From NCBI GenBank assembly GCA_030789695.1, contig JAULAV010003293.1, positions 1-64,000 on the forward strand: 64,000 bases of DNA. The letters are read 5' to 3'. Position 1 is the stretch's first letter; each line of letters begins with the position of its first letter. Under the pieces are notes generated by a model, which saw nothing but the letters and a program-made list of their open reading frames with translations, made no database searches and was not told the DNA's origin. Made by a program: the position numbers and the translations under genes. Below are positions 22,756 to 35,200 of the stretch, piece by piece. Origin of the DNA: Scilla litardierei (lineage: Eukaryota > Streptophyta > Magnoliopsida > Asparagales > Asparagaceae).

Positions 22756-23362
22756 ATGGTGGGAGGACGCAAAACCCGAGTTGGACCTTCAGCTGACGGG
22801 ACCATGGATGGCCGAGATGACGAGTTTCGCCAATTACTGGATGTTATGAGAGAGATGTTAGATGTTCAGTATCGGTTGGTTGAACAGGCACATCAGATTG
22901 CCCGTGCTGCCAGGCTCCTCCGACTGTACCACCACCGCCACTGCGAGGGAACCGACCAGCAGAGCAGTTCAAGCCAGCAGCTGGGCCTGTAGTGGGACCC
23001 ATTCAAACGGTGTCTTTCAAGATTCCAGGAGCACCTGTGCAGAACCAGGCCAGGGATCGATGCCATTACTGTGGCAAGCCAGGACATCAGCAGAACACTT
23101 GCAGGAAGAAGCTGGGACTGTGTCTGGCGTGTGGAGCCACCATACATGTCGCTAGAGATTGCCCAAGGTATCGCCATGTGGAGGGCGGAGCGCCAGTTTC
23201 AGTGCAGAGTAGAGCGCCTGTCCCGTTTCAGAAAGGAGCTGCTGTCTGTGGACCACCCTTAGCCCCCATAGGAGTAGATGTTTCGACAGGCAGTGCAACT
23301 CCAGAGGCCGGCATACACCATGACAGCCGGCAATCCTGAAGACTTAGAAGGTGTTATTGCAT
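22756..23362 (+). pseudogene. Chromovirus A gag, internally deleted
   Basis: The N-terminal piece starts at ATG 22756 (MVGGRKTRVGPSADG) and stops at 22992. A frame shift leads to 22992-23362, which carries two CCHC knuckles (CHYCGKPGHQQNTC and CLACGATIHVARDC) and ends TAGNPEDLEGVIA. Compared with element B, the whole capsid core (Trp-rich block before the knuckles) is missing. The last codon is split by an intron starting at 23363. Confidence 0.8.
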
Positions 23363-23482
23363 GTATATTCATTTTAAGATCTAGTCTTTTCTTTTTATAG
23401 TTTAGATTGTTTTGCTTGCACATGTGTGTTGTCCTTGCTAGTTGTTGGGTAGTGGGTTGGCCGTAGTTCTTTAATACCTTAG
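23363..23482 (+). other. Putative GT-AG intron between gag and protease (element A)
   Basis: 120 bp from GTATATTC to AATACCTTAG. Removing it joins ...EGVIA to CTILVPSHPALTLFDSG in one frame (phase 1). If retained, translation stops after 13 codons. The same position and phase are found in element B. Confidence 0.75.
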
Positions 23483-25820
23483 GCACCATTCTAGTGCCGT
23501 CCCACCCAGCCTTGACCTTGTTCGACTCTGGTGCCTCTATGTGCATCATATCCTAGAGAACTCGTAACAAGACACTCTATTCCCACCCATACACTTCCTA
23601 AGTGTTGGGATATCACCACAGGGAACGGAGTGGTGACAGTGAATCTGGGTTGTCTATCGATCCCCTTGGCGGTTAGTGGACATGAACTATTTGCAGATTT
23701 CATTGTCCATGATCTGCCACTTTTCGATGTCGTTCTTGGCATCGAATTACTGGGAGACTTCCATGCTCTGTTTGAATGCCACAGTGAGAAGGTGGGTATT
23801 CAGGATTCCAGGCCATCTTAAGTTCGAGTCCTCGAGGATTGCGGAGCCGATGACGAAGTTGACGAGGAAGGATGTGGAGTTCCTTTGGTCAGAAGCTTGC
23901 GGGGAGGCCTTCAGCATCTTGAAGGCGAGGTTGACCACATCACCGGTATTGACGGTATCAGATCGTATCGGAGGCTTTGAAGTATATTGTGATGCATCAG
24001 GGAAGGGTCTAGGATGCGTTTTGCATCAGCATGCCCACGTGGTCGCGTACGCTTCTCGTCAATTGAGGACTCATGAGAAGAATTACCCGACGCACGATCT
24101 GGAGTTGGCAGCAGTGATATTTGCACAGAAGATCTGGAGGCACTTCTTGCTGAGTGAGAGCGTGAAGATCTTCACCGATCACAAAAGCTTGAAGTATATC
24201 TTTACACACAAGGAGATCAACATGCGTCAGAGACGATGGTTGGAGCTTATGGCTAACTACGAGATAGACTTGCAGTATCACCCGGGGAAGGTGAATGTGG
24301 TGCCTGATGCTTTGAGTAGACTCCCCGTCGCGATGATGCATACTGCCGACTGGAGGATACATCAGGAGCTAAGGGAGATGGATTTAGAGGTCGTCCTACC
24401 TGGTGTGGTTCTTTCATTCATGAATTTGCAGCTTCAGTCCACGATCGTGTATCGTATCAAGGCAGCATATGCAGGAGATCCGAAGCTGCAGAGGATCAGG
24501 AGGCAGGTTGAAGCTGGACTTCGGACGGAGTTCGTGATTCATGAGGATGGTTCGCTGAGGTACGACAGTAGGCTCTGCGTATCTGCATGTGATATTCGAG
24601 AGGAGCTGTTGAGCGAGGCTTATAGCTCGCCATATTCTATACATCTTGGAGGCACCAAGATGTATAAGGACCTCCGTCTGAATTATTGGTGGATTGGCAT
24701 GAAGAGGAGTGTGGCACGGAGCGTTGCCAAGTGTTTGGTATGCTAACAGGTGAAGGCCGAGCACCATCGTACAGCTGGTTTGCTACAACCGCTTCCTATC
24801 TCGGAGCGGAAGTGGCAACATATCACGATGGATGTCGTGACCGGTTTACCTCGGAGCCCAAAACAGAAGGACGCAGTCTGGGTGATCGTTGATCAATTGA
24901 TTAAGTCTGCTCACTTCATTCCTTTCCAAGTGGGACAGTCTATGGAAGTCTTGGCGAGGAAATATCTAAAGGAGATTGTACGCTTACATGGGGTCCCCGT
25001 GAGCATCGTATCTGACAGAGACTCGATGTTCACATCTCAGTTCTAGAGAAGTTTGCAGGAGAATTTGGGTATGAGTCTGAGCTTCAGCACAGCGTACCAC
25101 ACGCAGACCGACGGTCAGTCCGAGAGGACTATTTAGATCCTAGAAGATATGCTGCGAGCTTGTACGCTCGATCTGAAGGGTTCATGGGAGGACCATCTTC
25201 ACTTGGTGGAGTTTTCATATAACAACAGCTACCAGGCGAGCATAGGCATGGCGCCGTTTGCTGCCTTATATGGGAGGAAATGTCGATCGCCGCTGGGCTG
25301 GGATGACATTGGAGATCGGGAGCTGTTGGATCCAGAAATGATAGTGGAAGCTGTGGATGTCGTGAGAGACATCAGGGAGAAGCTCAGGATTACGCAGGAC
25401 CGCTTCAAGCATTGGGCAGATGCCAAGAGGAGACCTTTAGATTTTCAGCCTAGAGATCACGTCTTCCTGAAGATTTCTCCGAACCGCGGAGTCATTCGTT
25501 TTGGGAAGAAGGTAAAGCTGAGTCCGAGGTATATTGGACCATTTGATGTGCTGCGGCGTATGGGAGCAGTACACTATCGCCTTGCTCTGCCACTTTCTTT
25601 GGAGGGAGTTCATAATGTTTTCCACGTATCTCAGCTATGTCGGTACGTCAGTGATCCATCACACACTGTTGATTTCTCTGAGATCACGGTCCGCCCGGAC
25701 CTGACATATGACCAGCAGCCTGGGCAAATTTTGGACCGTCAACAGAAGCACTTGAAGAATAATGTAGTCGACCTGGTGAGAGTGATGTGGCGTCACGGAT
25801 CACCTGTAGAGTCCACTTAG
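23483..25820 (+). pseudogene. Chromovirus A pol, RT core deleted
   Basis: The protease starts at 23483 with LFDSGASM (catalytic Asp) and runs to about 23815, with a frameshift near 23790. The sequence then jumps from FESS to RIAEPMTKLTRKD, so about 930 bp of RT (fingers, palm, FIDD) are gone. The RT connection and RNase H ([29 protein letters not shown]) are open to a TAA at 24744. Integrase follows (zinc-finger remnant, [23 protein letters not shown]), with TAG at 25044 and 25134. The C-terminal region and chromodomain (YDQQPGQILDRQQKHL, VMWRHGSP) end at TAG 25818, where B has Trp. Confidence 0.85.
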
Positions 25821-25872
25821 GAACGCGAGGAGGAGATGAGAGAGTGTTTCCCCTTTTTGTTTTCTGATTAGT

Positions 25873-25919
25873 GATGTTGTTCATTCCGAGGACGGAATCA
25901 TTCTTTTAGTGGGGTAGAA
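25873..25919 (+). other. Polypurine tract region of chromovirus A
   Basis: ATTCCGAGGACGGAAT followed by AGTGGGGTAGAA directly before the 3' LTR start TGTAACGG. This is the usual chromovirus arrangement (GAGGACGAAATT, then a G-rich tract), and B and C show it too. Confidence 0.8.
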
Positions 25920-28452
25920 TGTAACGGTCGCTTTCCGACCTTATGTTATTTCTACGTGTACGTACGTTTTCGTACTCGTATTTTATTTGGCTCCTTCTTG
26001 GATTTGGTATATACGATGTGATATGCCGTTGTGACCGTATGGAAGTGTAGATTTCTATAGTAATTTTTGGGAACGTCATTTCACGGCTCGTTCTTTCGCA
26101 GAACAGCTTTGAATAGAAGGGCGTTTCGGTCTTTTGGCTTCAACGCTCAGTTCTCAATTTTATAATAATTCTCGGTAGGATTAGCACGCGGCCAGACCTC
26201 GTAGCCCCGTACTTCTCGTCTCTGCAATCGTCCCGGTATTTTCGGAATATTTTTCCAATACCCGTAGTGGGACTTATCCCCTAATCCTTTTTCCTTCCTC
26301 AATTAACCCTTAATCAATTTGAAATTCAAATCTAATTGGAATCTTAATCAAATCCCCAAATATCTCCAACATATCAAGAATCATGCATCAGCCACTATTG
26401 TCACCTCCTCTTTTCCCTAACTCTACTCTCCCTACCCCTATCTCTCTCCCACAATAACCCTAAACTCTATATGTCTTTAGCAACTTTCCTCTTCAAAAGA
26501 AACAACCCAGGCCGAATTGGCTTCTCCATGCAAAAACCCTAGCCGCACATTTCCTCTCCTCCTCCAGCCGCCATGGCAACCCCCCAAGCCCCCCAACTCC
26601 GGCCACCAGCATCTCCACCTTCTTCTCCTCCCTCTCATCCTCCCAAAGAGCTTCAAAACCATAGAAAACCAAGCCCTAGCCGAATTTTGTGAAGCTGTGA
26701 ACCCATCGCCAAAAAACTCACGGCCGGCCGTCTGCCGCAGCTGCTGCCGGCAACCACCACCCCCACTTGGATCCCCTTTGACACCTCTACCCTCTGCAAT
26801 TCCTCTTACGCTCATCTCTCACCTGTAGCTCCTTGAAAACCCGTCGAAACAAGCCCTATAGGCTGTTTTTGTCAGATCTGTGCGCTGATCTTCAACGCCA
26901 GCGCACGACCACCTCCGACCATTTCCGGCAACTACTCTACCACCGTCGGATTCCTCTTGAAGTCCTTTAGTTCTGCATTTTTCCTTTGACACTGTTCATT
27001 GCTGGTTTTCCGCTGAGACGCGCGACAACGACCGTTGCGTGAATCTGTTCGCTCCGACTTCTCACGGCCGTCCACCGCAGTACGCTCACGCCGTCGGCCA
27101 CCCACCAGGCCGAGAAACTCCCGCTAATCCTACTTCAACTACGACAGCCCACTTGGACCCTCGAAGTTCACGTGCATCGCCGTACCCACGTGTTTCTACC
27201 CGACGTCGCCGCCGTCGTGAAGATCTGTTGCGCTACCCGCAACGGGAGGGAGATCACCGCTTGCTCACTGTTTTTGTACCACCACCTCTCTGTCTCGAGG
27301 TGCCTCGTTGTGTTACCCGCGGCCGAGGAGTTGTAGACGACGCCAACGATTCACCGTTCAGACCCGACATCCGCTTTTTAAACGACGTCAAAAGATAAGT
27401 CCCCTAACAGTAGTAAGAACCCACCCGTAGCAAAATGTAAAACCTAATCTAAAATTTGTCAACGTAAACTAAAGTTAATTTCTGCATCTTTAAAATGTTG
27501 TCCACCGTAGAAAATTGACGAACGAACTGAATTTATGTGCACATAGGGTAGACGTCGATCTAGACTGAACAAAATCATCAAAAGACGTGACTTTTTGACT
27601 GTTAGGGTAGTCCCGCCCAATTTAGAAACAAACCGTAATAGGACTGAGGGAAAACGCGATCTGACATCGCCGTTATCCTATTTCAGACGGACCATCGCCG
27701 ACGCGATGCTTCGACGGGACGCTCCGAACAGACGACGCACTCGCCACCGCAGGCAAGTGTATACACTTGTACTTTTGGCCGTGTTTAGGCCATAGACTCT
27801 TAGAAATATTAAAACGTAAACAAAGAGAACCAGGCGTGAAATGATAGCATCTGGGACCCCCCTTGTCAGCTTAGACTTGACGACGAAGTCTAAGCACAAC
27901 AACAACAACTGATACCTTAGGGCTGTTCTGTGTGTACGTGCGTGTGGACCCTGTAGAAAGAACTATCCCTTTCACTTGTCATGTCGTGTCATGTTACAAA
28001 AAGCCTGCGGGCAATAGGGCACTCTCCAAGCCAGAGAGAGTGATCCCTTGTACGGATACACAACCTGCAGGAAATAGGGCACTCTCCAAGTCAGAGAGAG
28101 TGATCCCTTGTACGGATACACAGCCTGCGGGCAATAGGGCACTCTCCAAGCCAGAGAGAGTGATCCCTTGTACGGATACACAGCCTGCGGGCAATAGGGG
28201 ACTCTCCAAGCCAGAGTGAGTGATCCCTTGTACGGACTTGTCTTGTGCACTTGGGTGGGGTAGGGTTGTCTTGTGCACTTGGGTGAGCCTCGAACCGTAA
28301 GGCGTGAACCCTTCGAGTCACACATGTCTTGTCTTGTCTTGTCCTGTCCCGTTTAGATTAGTCCCGTAGTCGGTAGCACATGCTACGGCTACTGCTCGTC
28401 GTGTTTACTTTTCGTGCACCATTTTACTTTCTTTAACTGCCATGTTATAACC
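25920..28452 (+). repeat. Chromovirus A 3' LTR, first segment
   Basis: Colinear with 19526-22072 of the 5' LTR, including the Pro-rich leader and the 60-bp array (28010-28240). It is split by chromovirus B after the target sequence TAACC (28448-28452). Confidence 0.9.
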
Positions 28453-29183
28453 TGTAACGACTGGTTTTCATGTATTTGGATTAGCTATATTATATTATAT
28501 GTTTTGGTGGATTTTCACCTTATGCGTGGTTTTCGTCTCTGTAGCTTTCGTTTTCGATCGTTTCGTCGTGTTTTCTTAGCTCCTTCCTTAGAATCGTCGA
28601 TTTTGGAGTAAGTCATTCGTGACGGGCTTCATATCGGTCATATCTTATTGTTAGATCAAGCCTAGGGGTCTTAGGAATCGATCCCGGAGCTTCGCGCTCC
28701 ATTTCGGAACTTTTGGTGCACATTAGCCGGTGTAAGAAGGGGCACCGACCGACTAGATGACGATCCAGTCGGTCGGAAAACCTTCTTGAACCGACTAGTG
28801 GGCTTTGATAAATGTTCAGGAGTTACTGTTTATCGTTAGTCGGTCTAAGAACGTTGGTTGACCGACTAGGTTGCAAACTAGTCGGTCAGCAATGCTTCTT
28901 TAACCGACTAACTCATTAACTATTTTTGGTACCAGTTACTGTTCACTTTTAGTCGGTCTAAGAACGTTCATCGACCGACTAGATGTCAAACTAGTCGGTC
29001 AGTAGTTGTTCTTTGACCGACTAACTCTTAGTTCAGGTTTTCGTCGGGGGTTACTGTTTACACTTAGTCGGTCTGCGTTGGTCAACCGACCGACTAGTTC
29101 CCAAACTAGTCGGTCAGTGGTTGCTCTTTGACCGACTAAACAGTACAGGAAACCCTAGTTTTGCCCTAACCGCCACCAAACTC

Positions 29184-29191
29184 TATAAATA
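29184..29191 (+). promoter_or_regulatory. TATA box of chromovirus B 5' LTR
   Basis: TATAAATA followed by a CT-rich initiator region. The 3' LTR copy is at 36472-36479. Confidence 0.75.
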
Positions 29192-30450
29192 CCCCTCCAA
29201 ACGTTTTCTTATTCTTCTTCTTCAACTCTAAACCTAATTTCTCCCCCATTGAGCTCTCATCTTCCCCAAACCCTCAAACCTTCATTCCAAGCTCATCCTT
29301 CATCATCCAAACCCTCACTTAACACTTTCCACCTTCCACCTTCCTCAAACCTTCATCAAATCCCCCAAAATCCCCCAAAACCCCATTTCTCCAGATTTTC
29401 CCCATCCTTTCCAGATCTGAACCCTAGGTTCCCTGGAGCGTTTCTTCCGTTGCCGTGCTTGCTCGGCGTCGTTCTTCCGCTTCCGATACGGTAATAATCG
29501 ATCTCTTAATGTTTTCATAACCCGTTGTGTTTTTGTGAAACCCTAATGAAATGAATGTTGTTTTGATGATTGTTTCTCCATAACAGCGACTTCCCCGTAG
29601 ATTAGCGTCCGTGGGACGAACCCTCGTTGATCGTCATCCTCGGTGCTAGGCAAGTGAAACTTGCCACTTAGGGGTTTGGGCCATGTCTTAGGCCATTTGC
29701 TTGTTGTAGGCGTAAAAGAGACTAGGCGACGAAATGATACTCGCCTAGGCGCAAATTTAGGAACTAGCTTGACAACGAAGCTAGATCCGACATTTATCAT
29801 GTTGCACAACTACCATGTCATGTTTAATTTCCATTAACGGTACGCAAACTAATTGTCATGTCATTGCATTCTTTAAGTGTTCCCGTGATTGCGTAGCTCC
29901 GCTACATCTTGTGAAACGATTGAGGCTAGGTGCACCCCTATGCCAAATAGAATACGCTCCTGGTTGTGATCCAGGAAACGAGCTCTTGTGCGGGGCAACA
30001 CTGGCTCATTTATTGAGCTCATGTACAGGGACTCTGGCTCGTTCACATGTCGGTATTGGGGGTAAGAGTTAAGCGGCCAATCAACTGGGAGTCTGCCTGA
30101 TCAGCAACTGCAGTGGTAAGGCGTAAACTCTGGGTTCTGGGGTAGTGTTAAGCGGCCAATCAGCGTGAATGCCAAACCGTTCAGCTGTAAGGCGTAAACA
30201 TCTACAAACAACTTGAAACGTGACTAGTGAAAAGATTGAGATTGTTAGTAGCTTGGCTACTCTTGACTTGTCCTAATAAATTGTTCTCTTGTACTTATTG
30301 TTTCACCATGTCTTGCTTGTGCACTCATGTTATAACTGCCATGTCATGCATACTATAACTGTTAGGTTGTTAGTTTGCCTTACTTTCAGTTTCCTTGCCC
30401 AAGTCTTTTAGACTTGCTGACATGTGCCTCTTTACTCTTTTGGGTGACAC

Positions 30451-30558
30451 ATGTTAGACCCTGAGCCTGAGTACATTGTTGAGGACGAGGTGTTTGCTGA
30501 CACCGAGCCCGAGCTTGTGTTTGGCGAGGAGTACGTGGACACTGGAGACCAGTCCTAG
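30451..30558 (+). other. Acidic micro-ORF in LTR B
   Basis: ATG-initiated, 35 codons (starts MLDPEPEYIVEDEV, ends EYVDTGDQS). The 3' LTR copy (37739-37846) is intact with one amino-acid change and two silent changes. Directly before the 3' LTR copy is CTCTTTTAG, a possible splice acceptor; the 5' copy has lost the AG. Whether it is translated is unknown. Confidence 0.35.
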
Positions 30559-30906
30559 TGTCTTCGTTGAGCTTTCCCTTTTTGTTTAGACTGCTGTTTT
30601 GTTGTCGGTGCGTAGCACCTATACTTTGTTACGTTGATCCTTTTGTTGGCCTTGTTCTGGGCCTTTAGACTCTTTCTTTTAGCCTGGTGGCTTTTCTGGA
30701 TGTTGAACTTAATTTTCATGTTGGACAATTTATGAGATATGAGATTTTATTTCTGTCCCTCCTTGTGTTATTATTGTTGTTCCGTTTGTGGTTACAGGGA
30801 CCTGCTTATGTTTTATTGACGCTTATCGGGTTTGGGGCTTCACAGCTCCACTCTCGTGCGGACCTTCTCACGTCTCACCTCCATTTTAGGGAAGCGGGGC
30901 GTGACA

Positions 30907-30930
30907 GGTTTTGTTGGTGGCCCATGCAGG
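30907..30930 (+). other. Presumed primer-binding region of chromovirus B
   Basis: GGTTTTGTTGGTGGCCCATG and so on follows the LTR directly. Nearly the same sequence follows the LTRs of A (22643-22666) and C (41964-41987, minus). It is not the TGGTATCAGAGC site usual in chromoviruses, and I cannot name the tRNA. Confidence 0.5.
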
Positions 30931-31054
30931 TCTCTCTCTTCTGTAACTGCGATTATCGAAATGACGATAATAATATTAGAATGTCCAATAAACTAAGTTC
31001 GACATCCGAGTCATAAGCTATGAGTCTAATCTGCTTCGTTTTTTGTGTCATTTG

Positions 31055-32186
31055 ATGGCAGGAAGGCGATTCACCCGTGGTGGAGGTAGTGGTGCGACCC
31101 CTCATGATGAGGAGCCTGAGCGGGAACCCACCAATGGAGAGATGAAGCGGATGATGCTTCAGATGATGCAGGTGCAGCAGGGCGTGCTCCTGCAAGTCCA
31201 GAATGCTCCACTTGCTCGAGCTGCCCGGGCACTTCCGGATGCCCCTCGCTCCGAGCCGGGAGCGAAGCAATTTCGGGAGCTGGGTCCCGCATATTTTGAT
31301 GGGTCTGAGGGTCCTCTGGCTGCCGATGAGTGGATTCGGAACATTGCGGATAACTTGAAGATGGCCAAGATCACCCCGGCTGGATGGGTTGATTTGGTGA
31401 AGAGGCAACTCAAGGATAATGCTCAGAACTGGTGGGATGTGGAAGAGAAGATGTTGGTGGAGCCGATAGCTTGGACTACCTTTAAGTCCAGGTTTGATGA
31501 GGAGTTCTTTCCGAAGGCTGCTAGGAAGGAGATGCTGCAGCGCTTTATTGATCTGAAGCAAGGGAGCTTGACGGTGGACCTGTACCACCAAAAGTTCACT
31601 AGGCTGAGTCGGTTCGCACCGAAGATGGTGCAGGATGCTGATGAGAGGGCTCAGAGGTTCCTGCAGGGACTTGCTTTGGAGCTACAGAGTTTTGTGTCTT
31701 CCTCTGATCTGGACTCTTATCAGAAGGTTCTGGTCGCTGCGAGGAGGCAGGAGATGAACCTGAGTCAGATGAGAGGACATGTTTTTGGTGCTGGGAAGAG
31801 GCCTATGGAGCAGGCTAGGGCGGTGGTTAGGCCTGGTTTCAAGCTTAATCAGACAGCTCAGTTCAAGAGGCCAGGAGGGCCTATTCTGAAGACTTGCCAT
31901 TTCTGCGGCAAGCCTGGCCACATCAAGGATCAGTGTAGGAAGTTTCTGGGCCAGTGTTTGGTTTGTGGCGATGCTTCTCATGTCGCGAAGGATTGTCGGC
32001 ATGCGAATCAGCTGCGGAGGGCACCTGTTGCAGCACAGCTGTTGCAGCAGCGAGCGTCTGTTCCTGCTGGACGTGGAGCAGCTCTTGTTCCACAGAGGCA
32101 GGCTTTTCAGCAGGCTATTCCACCGAGGAGGCATGCTTTTCTGATGACCGCTGTGGAGAGCGGGGCTGTGGATGAGGTTATCGCAG
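31055..32186 (+). CDS. Chromovirus B gag
   Basis: Capsid/nucleocapsid, about 377 residues before the intron, from ATG 31055 (MAGRRFTRGGGSGATP); an in-frame extension to 31043 begins with TTG and is ignored. Retrotrans-gag core: FRELGPAYFDGSEGPLAADE, WDVEEKMLVEPIAWTTFKSR and FFPKAARKEMLQRFIDLKQG, then RFLQGLALELQSFV. Two CCHC knuckles follow: CHFCGKPGHIKDQC and CLVCGDASHVAKDC. No stop or frameshift is seen. If the following intron is retained, translation ends at 32227 and yields Gag alone. Confidence 0.88.
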
Positions 32187-32299
32187 GTAATCCTCAATCT
32201 AGCTGTTATTTTCCTAGCTGGTTTTGATTGTTAGATTGTGTTGTTTGCTTGAACGTGATTGTTTGCTAGACTAGGGTTTGATTGTTAATTGCTTGTTAG
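32187..32299 (+). other. Putative GT-AG intron between gag and protease (element B)
   Basis: 113 bp, from GTAATCCTC to GCTTGTTAG. Removing it joins ...DEVIA through a split Gly codon to [17 protein letters not shown] with no frame change (phase 1). The intron contains in-frame TGA at 32225. Position and phase equal those in element A, although the intron sequences hardly resemble each other. Confidence 0.8.
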
Positions 32300-35200
32300 G
32301 TGTGGTTTTGGTGTGCACATTTCCTGCACGAGTCCTCTTTGACTCTGGTGCATCGATGTGCATTATTTCTCGGAGCTTCGTGGAGAAGCATTCCTTGTCG
32401 ACGTCCCCTCTTTCCAAGAGTTGGAATATCGTTACAGGGAATGGCGTGGTCTCGGTGCATCTTGGTTACAATTCTTGCTCGTTGGTGGTCTGTGGACATG
32501 AGCTTTACGCTGAATTCATTGTCCACGACATCATCAACTATGATGCAGTTCTTGGGATGGATTGGCTTGCGAGCTTCTATGCTACGATCGACTGTCGGAG
32601 GAAGAAGGTGGTGTTCGAGATTCCCGGACATCCAGTATTTGAGTTCATCCGTGGTAGCAGCTCGCTTGGTCCTGTCAGGTTTCGGGCCAGGCTGGTGGAG
32701 GTTGTGGCTATGCAGATGGAGTTGGAGAGGCCAGCTTTGGTGCGGGATTATGATGACGTCTTCCCTGAGGAGATGTCTGGTTTGCCACCTGATCGAGCTT
32801 TAGAATTTTCTATCGATCTTGTTCCGGGAGCGCAGCCGATTTCGAAGGCGCCGTATCGTATGGCACCCGCTGAGTTGGAGGAATTGCGAAAGCAGCTGGA
32901 TGAGCTTTTGCAGAAGGGTTATATCAATCCTAGTGTGTCTCCGTGGGGAGCACCGGTGTTGCTGGTGAAGAAGAAGGATGGTTCACGTCGCATGTGCGTG
33001 GACTATAGGGAGTTGAATGCGGTGACCATCAAGAATAAATACCCGTTGCCTCGCATCGATGATATCTTTGATCAGCTGGGAGGATCGAGGGTGTTTTCTA
33101 AGTTGGATTTGAGGAGTAGTTACCATCAGTTGAAGGTGAAGAAGGATGATGTTCCGAAGACATCGTTCAGGACGAAGTATGGACACTACGAGTTTGTGGT
33201 TATGCCTTTCGGTGTAACCAATGCACCCGCAGTTTTCATGAATCTGATGAACCTGATTTTCTACGACTTTTTGGATAAGTTTGTCGTTATCTTTATTGAT
33301 GACATTCTGATCTATTCAAAGTCGGAGGAGGAGCATGCATCGCACTTGAGGACGGTGTTGGAGATTTTGAGGAAGCATCGGCTGTATGCTAAGTTTTCGA
33401 AGTGTGAGTTTTGGCTGGATAGAGTTGCTTTTCTCGGGCATGTGGTGACGAGAGATGGTATTTCAGTGGATCCCGAGAAGATTAGTGCCATCAGAGAGTG
33501 GCCTGTTCCGCAGTCAGCGTCTGAGATCCGGAGTTTCCTTGGACTTGCTGGTTACTATCGGCGTTTCATTAAGGACTTTTCCCGTATTGCTGAGCCGATG
33601 ACCAGATTGACGCGGAAGGATGTACCTTTTGTTTGGTCGGGTGATTGTGAGAATGCTTTTGGTGTTCTGAGGGAGAGATTGACGACTGCCCCTATTCTTG
33701 TTGTGCCTGATCGCAGCGGTGGATTTGAGATCTTTTGCGATGCTTCTGGCAAAGGTCTCGGTTGTGTGTTGCATCAGCACGGGCATGTTGTGGCTTATGC
33801 GTCTCGTCAGCTCAAGGTTCATGAGAAGAATTATCTGACGCGTGATTTGGAGTTGGATGCTGTTGTGTTTGCTCTTAAGATTTGGAGGCACTTCCTGCTG
33901 AGTGAGGAAGTGAAGATTTTCACCGATCACAAAAGCTTGAAGTATATTTTTACTCAGAAGGAGCTCAACATGCGATAGCATCGATGGTTGGAGCTCATGG
34001 CAGATTATGAGATTGATTTGCAGTATCACCCTGGCAAGGTGAATGTGGTTCCTGATGCGCTGAGTAGGCTTCCAGCGGTGATGATTTTGACCTCGCAGTG
34101 GAGATTGCAGTAGAATTTTTGCGAGTCTGGTGTGGAGATTGTTCTTCCTGGGGAGGCTTCTTCGTTGATGTGTATGCAGATACAGTCGACGATTGTGGAT
34201 CGGATCAAGGCTGCCCAGGCTGAGGATCCGAAGCTGGTGAAGATTCGGGAGCAGGTGGAAGCCGGTCTACGGACTGACTTTTTGATTCATGAGGATGGCT
34301 CGCTGAGGTTTGGAGCCAGGTTGTGTGTGCCAGCTGAGGATATTAGAGAGGAGTTGATGGTGGAGGCACACAGTTCGCCGTATTCTGTACATCCTGGTGG
34401 GACCAAGATGTACAAGGATCTTCGTCTGAACTATTGGTGGCATGGCATGAAGAGGAGTGTGGCTCGGAGTGTAGTCAAGTGTTTGGTTTGCCAGCAAGTG
34501 AAGGCGGAGCATCAGCGTACGGCAGGGTTGTTACAACCGATTCCGATTCCGGAGTGGAAATGGCAACACATCACTATGGATTTCGTGACTGGACTACCTC
34601 AGAGTCCGAAGCAGAATGACGCAATTTGGGTGATCGTAGATCGATTGACCAAATCCGCGCACTTTATTCCATTCCGAGTGGGACAGTCCACTGAGGCGCT
34701 AGCAAGGAGATATATGGAGGTAAATTCTTTTACTCTCCGTTTTTATTTTCATTTTCCTAGTTTGGATAGTGAAGTAACGTGAATCGTACATGAGGTCGTA
34801 CGACTTCACGAAGTCCCCGTGAGTATCGTGTCGGACAGAGACACGAGGTTAACATCTCAGTTCTGGTAGAGTTTGCAGAAGAGTTTGGGTACGCGTCTGA
34901 GTTTCAGCACGGCGTACCATCCGCAGACGGATGGCCAGTCCGAGAGGACGATTCAGATCTTGGAGGACATGCTGAGGGCGTGCATGTTGGATTTCAAGGG
35001 TTTGTGGGAGGACCATCTACATCTGGTAGAGTTTTCTTACAACAACAGCTTCCAGGCGAGTATTGGCATGGCGCCTTTCGCCGCTCTTTATGGGAGGAAA
35101 TGTCGATCGCCATTGAGTTGGGATGACGTTGGTGATCGGGAGCTGTTGGGACCTGAGATGATCGTGGAGGCCGTGGATGTTGTCAGGAACATTCGGGAGA

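Larger units (their letters stand above)
28453..30906 (+). repeat. Chromovirus B 5' LTR
   Basis: TGTAACGACTGG...GGGCGTGACA. U3 holds an array of TAGTCGGTC and GACCGACTA half-sites in inverted pairs (28740-29135), then a TATAAATA box at 29184-29191. A pyrimidine-rich leader follows. GTAATAATC at 29491 and TCTCCATAACAG ending 29586 could bound a leader intron. An acidic 35-codon ORF lies at 30451-30558. Confidence 0.92.
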
